Source: a virus. Taken from it: a DNA stretch of 64,000 bases. How positions within the stretch are numbered: position 1 is the stretch's first letter; every line of letters starts with the position of its first letter. The position numbers were made by a program, and so were the translations under genes. Location of the stretch: IMG/VR virus record IMGVR_UViG_3300012000_000005, positions 31,462 through 95,461 of that record. One strand, given 5' to 3'. Positions 32,842-40,829 of the stretch are shown here, in pieces. The notes below the pieces were generated by a model. That model had not been told where the DNA came from, did no database searches, and saw only the letters and a program-made list of their open reading frames with translations.

Positions 32842-33380
32842 TTATTGGACTCACTGGTTACGCACAGTCAGGCAAGGACACTCTTGCAAACATCCTTGTT
32901 GAAAAATATGCATTCAAACGCATAGCTTTTGCAGACCCTATACGTGAGTTCTGTTATGCCATGAATCCTGTAGTAGGACATGTAGCTAATGAAGAAACAA
33001 TATTAAGACAGCTAGTAGACCGAGTAGGTTGGGACGAGGCTAAGCAGTACGGCGGGGTACGCCGTCTATTGCAGAACGTGGGCATTGCTGCACGTGAAGT
33101 ATTTGGTGAACAGTTTTGGGTAGCACAGGCTTTAAGAGACGTGCACTTTACAGAGAACGTAGTTATTACAGATGTTAGGTTTCTTAATGAAGCAGATACT
33201 ATTAAGAAATACGATGATGCACAGATATGGAGAATCAAACGTCCTGGGTTTGGCCCAGTAAACGAGCACGTCTCTGAGTCTGAAATGGCAGATTACAAAG
33301 CAGACCAGATTTTTTATAACGCTGGGACCTTAGAAGATTTAAAGGTGCTGGTAGACACTCGTATGAGAGCTTATGTCTAA
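32838..33380 (+). CDS. Deoxynucleoside monophosphate kinase
   Basis: 180 residues from ATG 32838 (ATGA overlap), preferred to a longer form reaching into the HAD gene. P-loop GLTGYAQSGKDTLANIL at residues ~4-20; DPIREFCYAMNP and a later IWRIKRPGF segment match phage dNMP kinases (T4 gp1 class). It converts dNMPs to dNDPs, so it feeds the dNTP pool together with the class II ribonucleotide reductase encoded at 54847. Confidence 0.85.
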   Translation: MIIGLTGYAQSGKDTLANILVEKYAFKRIAFADPIREFCYAMNPVVGHVANEETILRQLVDRVGWDEAKQYGGVRRLLQNVGIAAREVFGEQFWVAQALRDVHFTENVVITDVRFLNEADTIKKYDDAQIWRIKRPGFGPVNEHVSESEMADYKADQIFYNAGTLEDLKVLVDTRMRAYV

Positions 33381-33678
33381 AGACTATAAAAAAAATTATG
33401 AACAGTATCTTTGCAATCACTGTTGGGTGTGGACTGCTAAGTTTTTAGATTGGATAACAGATGACGGCACGGTGTTTAAGGGAACCTATTTATGTATGAC
33501 ATGCGGTCACTGTCAAAAACAAGGAAAAATACTTATGAAGTATGATGAAAAGTTGCATGGTCACATGCCTTCTGGTTCTAGAAAAGGATTTGCTGATGTC
33601 CATGGGCGCGGCCCTTGCCCTTCTAAAGGTCTTAAAATGAAACCCATGCTTGAGGTAGAGTACGCAGATGACTTTTAG
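33373..33678 (+). CDS. Hypothetical zinc-ribbon protein
   Basis: 101 residues, overlapping dNMP kinase by 8 bases. Two Cys pairs, CNHC (residues ~14-17) and CMTCGHC (~38-44), form a likely zinc ribbon; the C-terminal part is basic (GSRKGFADVHGRGPCPSKGLKMK) and may contact nucleic acid. It overlaps the SNF2 helicase start by 11 bases. No family recognised. Confidence 0.6.
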   Translation: MSKDYKKNYEQYLCNHCWVWTAKFLDWITDDGTVFKGTYLCMTCGHCQKQGKILMKYDEKLHGHMPSGSRKGFADVHGRGPCPSKGLKMKPMLEVEYADDF

Positions 33679-35257
33679 TGGCTCCCTTCTTCCTTATCAA
33701 CCAGAGGCCGTTGACAAGATGTGCCTTCGTAAGCGCATGTTGGTTGCCTATGACCTTGGGTTAGGCAAAACAGTTATTACCATAGCTGCAATAGAGCGTC
33801 TGATGGATGAGAACAAAGTAACTGAGCCAGGCCTTATAATTTGCCTGTCTTCCCTAAAATACCAATGGGCTGGACAGATAGAGAAATTTACTAATGGAAC
33901 TTCACGAGCTTTGGTTGTGGATGGAACGCCGAAGAAAAGAGCAGAGCAATATGCTCAAGCCCAAGACTGGCGTAACACAGGCATTGATTACATCATTCTT
34001 AACTACGAGCAGATTGTTAACGACTGGGACTATGTCAAGGAGTTACCAAGAGGATTTGTCGTCCTTGACGAAGCCACAGCAATCAAATCTTTTAAGTCCA
34101 AGCGCTCAAGAGCAGTCAAGAAACTTGTCAACGCCCCGTACCGTTTTGCACTCACAGGTACTCCTATTGAGAATGGCAAGCCAGAAGAGCTGTATAGCAT
34201 TATGCAATTCGTTGACGCCAACGTACTTGGTAGGTTTGATATCTTTGACGCCGCTTTTATCGTAAGAAACTCTTGGGGCGCACCACAGTACTACCGTAAT
34301 TTAAAAACTCTTCACGAAAAGATGAAAGAAGCATCTGTTCGTAAAGCACAGAAAGACGAGGACGTTGCTCCTTATCTTCCAGACACAATTCATAAAGACC
34401 CAATAAAGATATTCTTTGACAGAAAGTCTTCTAAGTTATACAGACGTATAGTTGAAGATTTGTTGTCAGACTTAGATGAAGCTCAAGATTTGTTTGGCAG
34501 CAACTTTAATATTATGGCTCACTACGGTATGGAGTCTAGACGCGGTGGTCCAGAGGACGAGATGCGTGGCAAGATTATGTCTAAGATTGGTGCCCTTAAG
34601 ATGTTGTGCTCTCACCCAGATTTGTTAAAAGCTAGCGCTGCTAAGTTTAGAATGATGGGAGGCGAGGGTTCAGCATACATAGCTGAGCTTGTCGATAACG
34701 GCTCGCTAGATGAGATTAATAGTTCTCCAAAATTAGATTACCTAATTCAATATGTAAAGGACCACCTAGAGCAGGATGACAATAACAAGGTGGTTATCTT
34801 TGCTACCTATGTTGACATGCTTGATAAGATAGTCGCAGCACTCGGCGAAGACATGTGCAGAAAGTACTCAGGTAAACTAGATGCTCGTACTAAAGAACTT
34901 AACAAAACTGACTTCAATACTAATCCCGCTGTACGCGTACTGGTTAGTTCTGACGCTGGGGGTTACGGTGTGGACCTTCCTGCTGCTAATATGCTTATCA
35001 ATTACGACCTCCCTTGGTCTTCAGGCAGCGCAACGCAAAGGAATGGCCGCATACAAAGAGCGTCATCTACCTGGCCAACAATAGTTATTCAAGACATTAT
35101 CGTTTCTGGTTCCATAGAAGAAAGACAACACGAGGCTTTGCAACAAAAGAGTGCAGTAGCAAATGCGGTAATTGATGGAGAGGGGTTTGACGATAACGGT
35201 AACATGCCGTTAAGCGTTGGAAGTTTAAGACAGTTTTTACAAGCAGCAATTGTCTAG
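33668..35257 (+). CDS. SNF2-family DNA helicase / ATPase
   Basis: 529 residues. Motif I DLGLGKTVITIAA, motif II VLDEATAIK (DEAT), motif III ALTGTPIENG, and motifs V-VI (VLVSSDAGGYGVDLPAA ... ATQRNGRIQRASS) are all intact, identifying a SNF2-type translocase. Phage members remodel protein-DNA complexes during replication or recombination. The stop TAG is made by bases 5-7 of tRNA-Asn (35251-35257), so the gene ends inside the tRNA acceptor stem. Confidence 0.9.
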   Translation: MTFSGSLLPYQPEAVDKMCLRKRMLVAYDLGLGKTVITIAAIERLMDENKVTEPGLIICLSSLKYQWAGQIEKFTNGTSRALVVDGTPKKRAEQYAQAQDWRNTGIDYIILNYEQIVNDWDYVKELPRGFVVLDEATAIKSFKSKRSRAVKKLVNAPYRFALTGTPIENGKPEELYSIMQFVDANVLGRFDIFDAAFIVRNSWGAPQYYRNLKTLHEKMKEASVRKAQKDEDVAPYLPDTIHKDPIKIFFDRKSSKLYRRIVEDLLSDLDEAQDLFGSNFNIMAHYGMESRRGGPEDEMRGKIMSKIGALKMLCSHPDLLKASAAKFRMMGGEGSAYIAELVDNGSLDEINSSPKLDYLIQYVKDHLEQDDNNKVVIFATYVDMLDKIVAALGEDMCRKYSGKLDARTKELNKTDFNTNPAVRVLVSSDAGGYGVDLPAANMLINYDLPWSSGSATQRNGRIQRASSTWPTIVIQDIIVSGSIEERQHEALQQKSAVANAVIDGEGFDDNGNMPLSVGSLRQFLQAAIV

Positions 35258-35323
35258 TAGCTCAGTTGGCAGAGCAGGCGACTGTTAATCGCCAGGTCCC
35301 TGGTTCGAGCCCAGGCTAGACAG
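35251..35323 (+). tRNA. trnN: tRNA-Asn (anticodon GTT)
   Basis: 73 bases. Acceptor TGTCTAG (35251-35257) pairs with CTAGACA (35316-35322); discriminator G. D-arm GCTC...GAGC; anticodon arm GCGA-CTGTTAA-TCGC with GTT at 35284-35286; T-arm with GGTTCGAGC. No encoded CCA. It overlaps the last 7 bases of the helicase gene. Canonical fold in all arms. Confidence 0.95.
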
Positions 35324-35327
35324 CTTC

Positions 35328-35400
35328 GCGGATGTAGCGCAGTTGGTAGCGCGGAACCTTGCCAAGGTTCAGGTCGCGGGTTCGAACCCCGTCATCCGCT
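35328..35400 (+). tRNA. trnG: tRNA-Gly (anticodon GCC)
   Basis: 73 bases. Acceptor GCGGATG pairs with CATCCGC (35393-35399), discriminator T. Anticodon loop TTGCCAA with GCC at 35361-35363; T-arm GCGGG-TTCGAAC-CCCGT. No encoded CCA. It begins four bases after tRNA-Asn and ends two bases before the GTG of the adenosyltransferase gene. Confidence 0.95.
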
Positions 35401-35401
35401 C

Positions 35402-35989
35402 GTGGTTAGACTAAACAGGATATATACCAAGACTGGTGATACAGGCACGGCCGCACTCATGGGCGACGGACGCCATCCCAAAGAAGATATTATCTTTGAT
35501 GCAATTGGCACAGTAGACGAAGCTAACTCTTCTATTGGTGTTGCTATGTGTTATGTAGAAAACGAAGATGTACATAAAGTATTAAAAAATGTACAGAATG
35601 ATTTATTTGATTTAGGCGCTGACCTGGCCTATCCAAAAGCTTCTGTAACTGAAGCACACATTACTTATCTTGAAACCACTATAGATTTTTATAACTCTCA
35701 GTTAAAACCTTTAGAGTCATTTGTTTTACCTTCAGGCACCAAGGCTTCGTCCTACCTACATCTTTCTAGAACAATAGTACGGAGAGCTGAGAGGGATGTA
35801 TGGGATGCCGTAAAACAGCGGGAGACCAACCCCCTCATAGCCAAGTACCTTAATAGGCTTTCAGACCTGCTATTTGTCCTAGCTAGATACATGAATCATG
35901 GGGACGATATACTGTGGGAACCAGCAGTAAAACTATTGGCAGATGGTGTAATTGGCAACACGCCTGGCTCTGAACCAGGAGACGTCTAG
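35402..35989 (+). CDS. ATP:cob(I)alamin adenosyltransferase (PduO type)
   Basis: 195 residues. ATP-binding N-terminus IYTKTGDTGTAALMGDGR, then DAIGTVDEANSSIG, the helix SRTIVRRAERDVWDAV (conserved RRAER) and YLNRLSDLLFVLARYMNH are the diagnostic PduO/MMAB motifs. The enzyme makes adenosylcobalamin, the cofactor of the class II ribonucleotide reductase at 54847. The GTG start lies one base after the 3' end of tRNA-Gly with no ribosome site; processing of that tRNA would leave a nearly leaderless mRNA. The last 17 residues (after WEPAVKL) are encoded within tRNA-Gln and are non-conserved. Confidence in the family is high. Confidence 0.92.
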   Translation: MVRLNRIYTKTGDTGTAALMGDGRHPKEDIIFDAIGTVDEANSSIGVAMCYVENEDVHKVLKNVQNDLFDLGADLAYPKASVTEAHITYLETTIDFYNSQLKPLESFVLPSGTKASSYLHLSRTIVRRAERDVWDAVKQRETNPLIAKYLNRLSDLLFVLARYMNHGDDILWEPAVKLLADGVIGNTPGSEPGDV

Positions 35990-36010
35990 GTTCGACCCCT
36001 AGTCTGCCAG
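35937..36010 (+). tRNA. trnQ: tRNA-Gln (anticodon CTG), overlapping a CDS
   Basis: 74 bases. Acceptor TGGCAGA pairs with TCTGCCA (36003-36009), discriminator G. D-arm GTGT/ACAC; anticodon arm CCTGG-CTCTGAA-CCAGG, with CTG at 35970-35972; T-arm CTAGG-TTCGACC-CCTAG. No encoded CCA. Its first 53 bases are also the last 17 codons and stop of the adenosyltransferase gene, so RNase P cleavage would destroy that mRNA's 3' end. Confidence 0.93.
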
Positions 36011-36017
36011 CTTTACA

Positions 36018-36036
36018 CCCAACGATTATCGTTGGG
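36018..36036 (+). terminator. Hairpin after tRNA-Gln, possible terminator or processing signal
   Basis: CCCAACGA-TTA-TCGTTGGG, a perfect 8-bp stem with a 3-base loop, seven bases after the tRNA. It lacks a T-run, so it may stabilise the 3' end or act as an operator for the adjacent RHH gene rather than terminate. Confidence 0.5.
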
Positions 36037-36040
36037 CGGG

Positions 36041-36046
36041 TACACT
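36041..36046 (+). promoter_or_regulatory. -10-like element of a leaderless start (TACACT)
   Basis: TACACT, six bases, then ATG 36053; no ribosome site. The 36018-36036 hairpin directly upstream could be an operator. Confidence 0.5.
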
Positions 36047-36052
36047 TATAGG

Positions 36053-36199
36053 ATGCCTAACGCACCTAAGACCCCAACGCGTACTATCCGCGTGTCAGAC
36101 CAGCTATGGACCGCTGTCCAGAAGAAAGCTGCAGCTGAGAAGGTTACTGTAACCAGTATTATTATTGAAGCCTTAGAAAACTATATTAAAGAAGACTAA
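36053..36199 (+). CDS. Ribbon-helix-helix (CopG/Arc-type) regulator
   Basis: 48 residues: MPNAPKTPTRTIRVSDQLW, then TAVQKKAAAEKVTVTSIIIEAL. The TRTIRVSDQLW strand followed by two helices is the ribbon-helix-helix pattern of small DNA-binding dimers. It starts at ATG 36053 with a TACACT element six bases upstream. An inverted repeat lies immediately before the promoter (36018-36036), suggesting autoregulation. Confidence 0.75.
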   Translation: MPNAPKTPTRTIRVSDQLWTAVQKKAAAEKVTVTSIIIEALENYIKED

Positions 36200-36203
36200 T
36201 CAA

Positions 36204-36359
36204 ATGGGAAAACACCACGATAAGGTTGCCGCTGCTTTAAAGTGGCGTCAAGAGACTATGCCTAAGGGCAGTGGCTACAAGAAGCCTGGCTCTATGAACC
36301 CACGCAAGACTGGGTTCCGCAGTTATACAGCAGCAGAGGCTCGTAAAAAGATAGGTTGA
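36204..36359 (+). CDS. Small basic hypothetical protein
   Basis: 51 residues, MGKHHDKVAAALKWRQETMPKG..., ending AAEARKKIG at TGA 36357-36359. Strongly basic with no acidic patch; four bases after the RHH gene stop. Possibly nucleic-acid-binding. The TTGACA promoter box of the next operon overlaps its last codons. No family recognised. Confidence 0.5.
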   Translation: MGKHHDKVAAALKWRQETMPKGSGYKKPGSMNPRKTGFRSYTAAEARKKIG

Positions 36360-36385
36360 CAAATATCCAAACCCTGTAATAGGTT
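36356..36385 (+). promoter_or_regulatory. Candidate sigma70-type promoter for the polymerase operon
   Basis: TTGACA at 36356-36361 is consensus. Candidate -10 elements are TAATAG (36377, 15-base spacer) or TAGGTT (36380, 18-base spacer). The gene at 36416 follows with an AAAGGGG ribosome site. It precedes the SSB-like, polymerase and recombination genes. Confidence 0.65.
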
Positions 36386-36415
36386 GTGTATGTAAACAAC
36401 AACCAAAGGGGATTT

Positions 36416-36826
36416 ATGGATATCACCTCAGTACGCGGCTACATTAAGCAGTACTCTGCTATTAAAGATGAAGTCGAAACATTAACTAAAAGACAATCAG
36501 AACTAAAGTCTCGTCTTACACAGACGATTGATGAGTATGGTTCAGCCGACGAACGCGGTCACATCGTTCTTTCTGTCCCAACCGATACATCGGAAGAGGA
36601 CGACCTAACAATTATGAAACAACGTCGTGTGTCTAAGAACTTAGACATGGACCTTGCTGAAACTATTTTGACTAAAAAAGGTCTCAAAGATAAATGCATC
36701 AAGATGGTGCCACAGATAGATGAAGCAGCAATCATGGCTGCTTTCTATGAGGGCTATCTCACGGAAGAGGATATTGATACTATGTTTCCTTCAAAGGTTA
36801 CATACGCATTTATTGTAGGGAAATAA
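36416..36826 (+). CDS. Hypothetical coiled-coil protein
   Basis: 136 residues from ATG 36416, selected over an upstream GTG (36386) because AAAGGGGA lies 4-11 bases before it. Residues ~5-50 form a heptad-rich helix (YIKQYSAIKDEVETLTKRQSELKSRLTQ, split), followed by a mixed domain (VSKNLDMDLAETILTKKG; GYLTEEDIDTMFPSKVTY). It overlaps the MerR-like gene by one base (TAATG). Function unknown; it may be a helper in the replication operon. Confidence 0.6.
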   Translation: MDITSVRGYIKQYSAIKDEVETLTKRQSELKSRLTQTIDEYGSADERGHIVLSVPTDTSEEDDLTIMKQRRVSKNLDMDLAETILTKKGLKDKCIKMVPQIDEAAIMAAFYEGYLTEEDIDTMFPSKVTYAFIVGK

Positions 36827-37299
36827 TGTCAGACCAAATAGATAAAATGTTTTCTGACTTGGATACATACTATCCAGGCAGTAAACGAAAGCGCAGGGAA
36901 CCAAAAGCTCCCAAGGTAGAAGTTGACGATACGTGGGAATCAAAGTCCTACACTAAGACTCTACCTAATGGTAAGGACATGGAGTTCTATACTATTGGCG
37001 CTCTCGCTCAAGCGTTAGGACGACCAGTGATTACTATCCGTCAATGGATAAAGTCAGGTTACCTACCGCCATCACCATACAGACTTCCTACAAAGAAGAA
37101 TGTAAAGGGAGAAGACCACAAGGGTCGCAGACTATATTCTAAGGCCCAGATTGATAGCGTGGTAGAATTGTTTAAGGTCGCTGGCGTTTTGCACGTGAAG
37201 CGAATACAGTGGCCTAATCAGCAATTGACTAACGCAATCGCTGAGGCTTGGAAGAATATCCAAGTCGAAGACTCTAAAACAACTGAAACAAAGGAATAG
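36826..37299 (+). CDS. MerR-like helix-turn-helix DNA-binding protein
   Basis: 157 residues. Residues ~50-110 (MEFYTIGALAQALGRPVITIRQWIKSGYLPP, split by a proline-rich turn) form the MerR-type winged helix followed by RRLYSKAQIDSVVELF. Unlike MerR regulators it has no effector domain; a short C-terminal helix ends the protein. Such proteins act as phage regulators or excisionase-like factors. It is the second gene of the operon that leads to the polymerase. Confidence 0.75.
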   Translation: MSDQIDKMFSDLDTYYPGSKRKRREPKAPKVEVDDTWESKSYTKTLPNGKDMEFYTIGALAQALGRPVITIRQWIKSGYLPPSPYRLPTKKNVKGEDHKGRRLYSKAQIDSVVELFKVAGVLHVKRIQWPNQQLTNAIAEAWKNIQVEDSKTTETKE

Positions 37300-37306
37300 A
37301 AAAACT

Positions 37307-37969
37307 ATGGCAGTAAACCGCACGGAAGAATATCTTCCACAAAACGATGAGTTCGACACCGCAACCATCGAAGAACGACCAGTAGCAGCAACTACAAATG
37401 CTGTTCAGTCAGGCTGGGATGCAGCAGAAAAGCTAACCACAGCCACAGGTGACTACCCAACAGAATTTAAATTCGTTGATGGTGAGTTCACAATCGTCAA
37501 GTTCATTGACCAAAATGGTCCATTCGCAATCTACAAGCAGCACTTTCTACAGCAGAAAACTGTTGGTAAGCGTTCGTATGTTTCACTTGGACCTAACGAC
37601 CCACTATGCACAAAGCTAGGTAGCAAGCCAGAAGATAAAAGAGCATTCACTATTGCAGTGGTTACTCCTTCAGGCGTTGTTCGCCAAATGCTTATTGCAA
37701 GCCCACGTTTGTACAAGACATTGTACGCAGCAGAGTTTTCTCCACAAGGACCTCTGACAAAGAACTACTGGGCTATTAGCCGTACAGGCAAAATGCAACA
37801 GACTGTGTATCACCTCAACGCAGTAAAGCCTCGTGACCTCATGGAAGATTGGGGTATTGATGAAAAGACGGCGGAAGAAGGCGTGGCAGCAATCAAGCCA
37901 TTTGACCGCTCTGTAATCAAAGAACACACATGGGCCGAACTAGAAGAGATTGCAAACTCTCTTCTATAA
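37307..37969 (+). CDS. Putative single-stranded DNA-binding protein
   Basis: 220 residues; AAGGAA upstream. The centre (FKFVDGEFTIVKFIDQNGPFAIYKQHFL, split; SYVSLGPNDPLC; FTIAVVTPSGVVRQML) looks like an OB-fold, and the C-terminus is acidic-ending (ELEEIANSLL). Its place directly upstream of the family A DNA polymerase fits an SSB. No T7 gp2.5- or SSB-specific motif is certain, so the assignment is moderate. Confidence 0.5.
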   Translation: MAVNRTEEYLPQNDEFDTATIEERPVAATTNAVQSGWDAAEKLTTATGDYPTEFKFVDGEFTIVKFIDQNGPFAIYKQHFLQQKTVGKRSYVSLGPNDPLCTKLGSKPEDKRAFTIAVVTPSGVVRQMLIASPRLYKTLYAAEFSPQGPLTKNYWAISRTGKMQQTVYHLNAVKPRDLMEDWGIDEKTAEEGVAAIKPFDRSVIKEHTWAELEEIANSLL

Positions 37970-37979
37970 CCACTAGAGT

Positions 37980-38025
37980 TCTGAGGGCCAGTAAACTTAA
38001 TCCCCTTTCGTCGCTGGCCCTCAGA
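37980..38025 (+). promoter_or_regulatory. Perfect 12-bp inverted repeat with 22-base loop before the polymerase gene
   Basis: TCTGAGGGCCAG pairs perfectly with CTGGCCCTCAGA, enclosing a loop that contains CCCCTTT. No T-run follows, so it is not an ordinary terminator. It lies 24 bases before the TTG start of the polymerase. It may be an RNA structure controlling polymerase translation, a protein-binding site or a replication signal. Confidence 0.65.
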
Positions 38026-38048
38026 CACCTATCAATCGAGGCAATCAT

Positions 38049-40022
38049 TTGAATATCATTACTACAAAAGAACAGCTAAAAGAACTTGTTGATTATTACC
38101 TTGCACAAGAAGCATTTGCATTTGACGTAGAAACAGTCGGCGATAGAAGAGGAGTACCTGTTGTTAATCAAGTACTATGGCTTAGCCTTGCGACTTATGG
38201 TCGTGGGGATGTTATTCCGATGGGCCATCCTCATGGTGAATTTGTATCAGAAAGCTTCCCACTTACAGGACAGGGGGAGAAGCGTGTATTGGCTGGTTTA
38301 CAAGCCCGCGAAAGCGATTACTCTAGGGACAAGCGCAAAGCTACTAGGACTTTCGAATCTGCTCCTGAACAACTATCGCCAGCAGAAGTCTTTGCTGAAT
38401 TAAAACCTTTATTCTTTAGTGACAAGTTAAAGATTGGTCACAACCTAGTCTTCGACCTTTGCTCTGTAGCAAAGTACTTTGATAAAACAATTCCAGTAGG
38501 CCCATACTTTGACACGATGGTGGGCTCGTTTATTTATGACAACCGCAATAAGAACAAGTGCGGTCTTGATGATTGCTTAGAGCGCGAGCTTGGATACAAG
38601 ATGGAGAAGGGTGTGGGTGCTCAAGTAGAGGTCCACGCTTTTAGTGTTGTTGCTAAGTATGCGTACTTAGATGCTAAATATACGTTTATGCTTTGGAAAG
38701 TAGTACGCGATAAGATTAAAGAGTCTGGCGTAGAAAACATCATGAAGTTAGAGATGGATGTGCTTGAGGTTTTATGCCACATGAAACTTCACGGTGCTCC
38801 TATAGATACAGATGCGCTTTCTGAGTTGCATACCAAACTAGAAGCAGACATTGAGGCTGCTAGAGCACAGATTTATAAGCAAGCGGGCAGAGTATTTAAC
38901 ATTAACTCTAACCAAGAGAAACAGTATCTTTTGTACAGCAAGAAGTCTGAGGGAGGACGAGGTCTTAAGCCAAAGATTCTTACTAACAAGGGTGCTGAAA
39001 AAGAGATGCAAGGCAAAGACCTTGACTACATGGACTACTCAGTATCAGCCGAGGCTTTAGAACCATACAGAGATAAAGACCCAATGGTCCACGCCCTACT
39101 GGAGTACGCTGACCTTAATAAGTTGCTTAGCACTTATGTTATTCCGTACCTTGGTGGAGACGTTGTTCGTACAGTGGGTGGTAAATCTAAAGTAGAGTAT
39201 AAAGAAAGCTTGTTAGTAAGCGGTCGTATACATGCTGACTTTGTACAGCATGGCGCTGAGACTGGCCGTTTTTCTAGCCGTAATCCAAACCTGCAGAACA
39301 TACCTAACCCATCTGCTAGTGAAAACGGTAAAGCTATTCGTAATCTTTTTTACGCACCTGAGGGCTACAAGTTAGTGGTTGCTGACTACTCACAAATTGA
39401 GCCTCGTATTATTGCGTCTATGTCTAAAGATAAAACCATGATGAAAAATTATCTTGAAGGGCAAGACATCTACACCACTGTAGGAGATGTCATGGGTGTC
39501 AACCGTCAGGCTGGTAAGGTCTTAGTTCTATCTATGGCTTATGGTGTAGGACCAGACAAGATTGCTCGCTCCATAGGTTGTTCAGTTACAGAGGCTAGAA
39601 ACCTTCTTGGTGACTTTGCCTCTAAGTTTGGGGCGGTTAACTCTTATAGATTAAAAGTAGTTGGCGCAACTAAACAGAAAAAGTACGTTACTACCATAAT
39701 GGGTAGAAAACGGTACATTCCAGACATTGTATCCAAGGACTTTATTAAACGTGGCAGTGCTGAGCGCCAAGCATTCAACACACGTATCCAAGGTTCTGCT
39801 GCTGACATCATGAAGCTTGCTATGATTAGGGCACATAGACTTATCCCAAAGGAATCAAGCATCCTACTTACCGTACATGATGAGTTGGTTACTTTAACCC
39901 CAGCCAGTCTTGCTGAAGAGACAGCCGCGGCTATCAGAGAGGCTATGGAAGGTATTCAACTTCTTGATGTTCCGTTATTAGCGGACATCACGACCGTGCA
40001 GAGGTGGGGTGAGGCAAAGTAA
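38049..40022 (+). CDS. Family A DNA polymerase with 3'-5' exonuclease
   Basis: 657 residues from TTG 38049, supported by GAGG seven bases upstream. Exonuclease motif FAFDVETVGD at ~23-32; no 5' nuclease domain. Polymerase motif A VVADYSQIEPRI, motif B NRQAGKVLVLSMAYGVG and motif C LLTVHDELV are intact. This is the phage replicative polymerase type. The rare TTG start and the upstream hairpin suggest reduced or regulated translation. It is followed by a one-base overlap with the next gene. Confidence 0.93.
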   Translation: MNIITTKEQLKELVDYYLAQEAFAFDVETVGDRRGVPVVNQVLWLSLATYGRGDVIPMGHPHGEFVSESFPLTGQGEKRVLAGLQARESDYSRDKRKATRTFESAPEQLSPAEVFAELKPLFFSDKLKIGHNLVFDLCSVAKYFDKTIPVGPYFDTMVGSFIYDNRNKNKCGLDDCLERELGYKMEKGVGAQVEVHAFSVVAKYAYLDAKYTFMLWKVVRDKIKESGVENIMKLEMDVLEVLCHMKLHGAPIDTDALSELHTKLEADIEAARAQIYKQAGRVFNINSNQEKQYLLYSKKSEGGRGLKPKILTNKGAEKEMQGKDLDYMDYSVSAEALEPYRDKDPMVHALLEYADLNKLLSTYVIPYLGGDVVRTVGGKSKVEYKESLLVSGRIHADFVQHGAETGRFSSRNPNLQNIPNPSASENGKAIRNLFYAPEGYKLVVADYSQIEPRIIASMSKDKTMMKNYLEGQDIYTTVGDVMGVNRQAGKVLVLSMAYGVGPDKIARSIGCSVTEARNLLGDFASKFGAVNSYRLKVVGATKQKKYVTTIMGRKRYIPDIVSKDFIKRGSAERQAFNTRIQGSAADIMKLAMIRAHRLIPKESSILLTVHDELVTLTPASLAEETAAAIREAMEGIQLLDVPLLADITTVQRWGEAK

Positions 40023-40504
40023 TGTGGCCTTTTAAGAAAAAGAAACCCTTAAACATACAGTTTGAAACTGTAAATTCAGAAATACCTTTGGGCACACTAA
40101 TGCGTTGGTTTTTGTATGACACCGACCTAGCTGAAGAACCTAACACTATTGCTAAAATATTAGGTATGACTCCCGTCAGTGAAGAGGGAGACGAGCATGA
40201 GATGCAAGAAAGCGAAAAAAGATTAGAGCAGATTGCCTATTTACTTCCGTACATAGACATGATGTCTGAGATGACAGCGGATGTTATAACTGGCATACAG
40301 CTTGATGAACTACAGAAGCACGACCCAGGTAATGAAAAAGAACGTGAGCGCGAAAGAGAAATGATGCGCATGATGTATAAGATGATTGCGTTTTCTTCAC
40401 TTCTTGGGGGCTTGTCTTCTGGCGTACAACTTGGTTTAATTAACCCAGGGGAAGTATTTAGTACAAGCTTAGACTTTAGAAAGTTGGAGGACTTAGGTGA
40501 GTAA
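40022..40504 (+). CDS. Hypothetical protein of the replication operon
   Basis: 160 residues. Basic N-terminus (MWPFKKKKPL), then acidic helices (EEGDEHEMQESEKRLEQIAYLL; KHDPGNEKEREREREMMRMM, split). The C-terminal segment (FSSLLGGLSSGVQLGLINPGEVF) is weakly hydrophobic. Start overlaps the polymerase stop; end overlaps the zinc-ribbon gene. No recognised family; perhaps a polymerase accessory. Confidence 0.5.
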   Translation: MWPFKKKKPLNIQFETVNSEIPLGTLMRWFLYDTDLAEEPNTIAKILGMTPVSEEGDEHEMQESEKRLEQIAYLLPYIDMMSEMTADVITGIQLDELQKHDPGNEKEREREREMMRMMYKMIAFSSLLGGLSSGVQLGLINPGEVFSTSLDFRKLEDLGE

Positions 40505-40829
40505 CAATTGGTGGGCAAGCAAACTTGGTGGTCAGCCTTCAAACACATTTCAAACGCCACCACCTGCTCCACGACCAGTACAACAACCAACCCCGCCAGT
40601 AGAAAACATCCGAGTATCAGAACGTTGCCCAGGCTGCGGAAGTCAAAACTATGGTGGAGCAACTCCAGAGTCTAGAAAGCGTTGTTACGATTGTGGCTAC
40701 CCTATAGTACAATCGGGTACTGGAATGAGAGGAGTAAACACGGGTCAGTCGGCTGCGGGGCCAGCGCAACCAGCTAAACAAGTATCAACTGGCGGATACA
40801 ATCCAACCACAATCATAGGGAAGATTTAA
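40497..40829 (+). CDS. Zinc-ribbon protein with proline-rich linker
   Basis: 110 residues from GTG 40497. Residues ~20-36 are Pro/Gln-rich; ~43-65 form a zinc ribbon (RCPGCGSQNYGG...RCYDCGYPI) with CxxC pairs at each end; the rest is disordered. The ribbon resembles those in RNA- or DNA-binding adaptor proteins. It lies between the polymerase accessory and RecA and overlaps RecA by one base. Confidence 0.65.
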   Translation: MSNNWWASKLGGQPSNTFQTPPPAPRPVQQPTPPVENIRVSERCPGCGSQNYGGATPESRKRCYDCGYPIVQSGTGMRGVNTGQSAAGPAQPAKQVSTGGYNPTTIIGKI

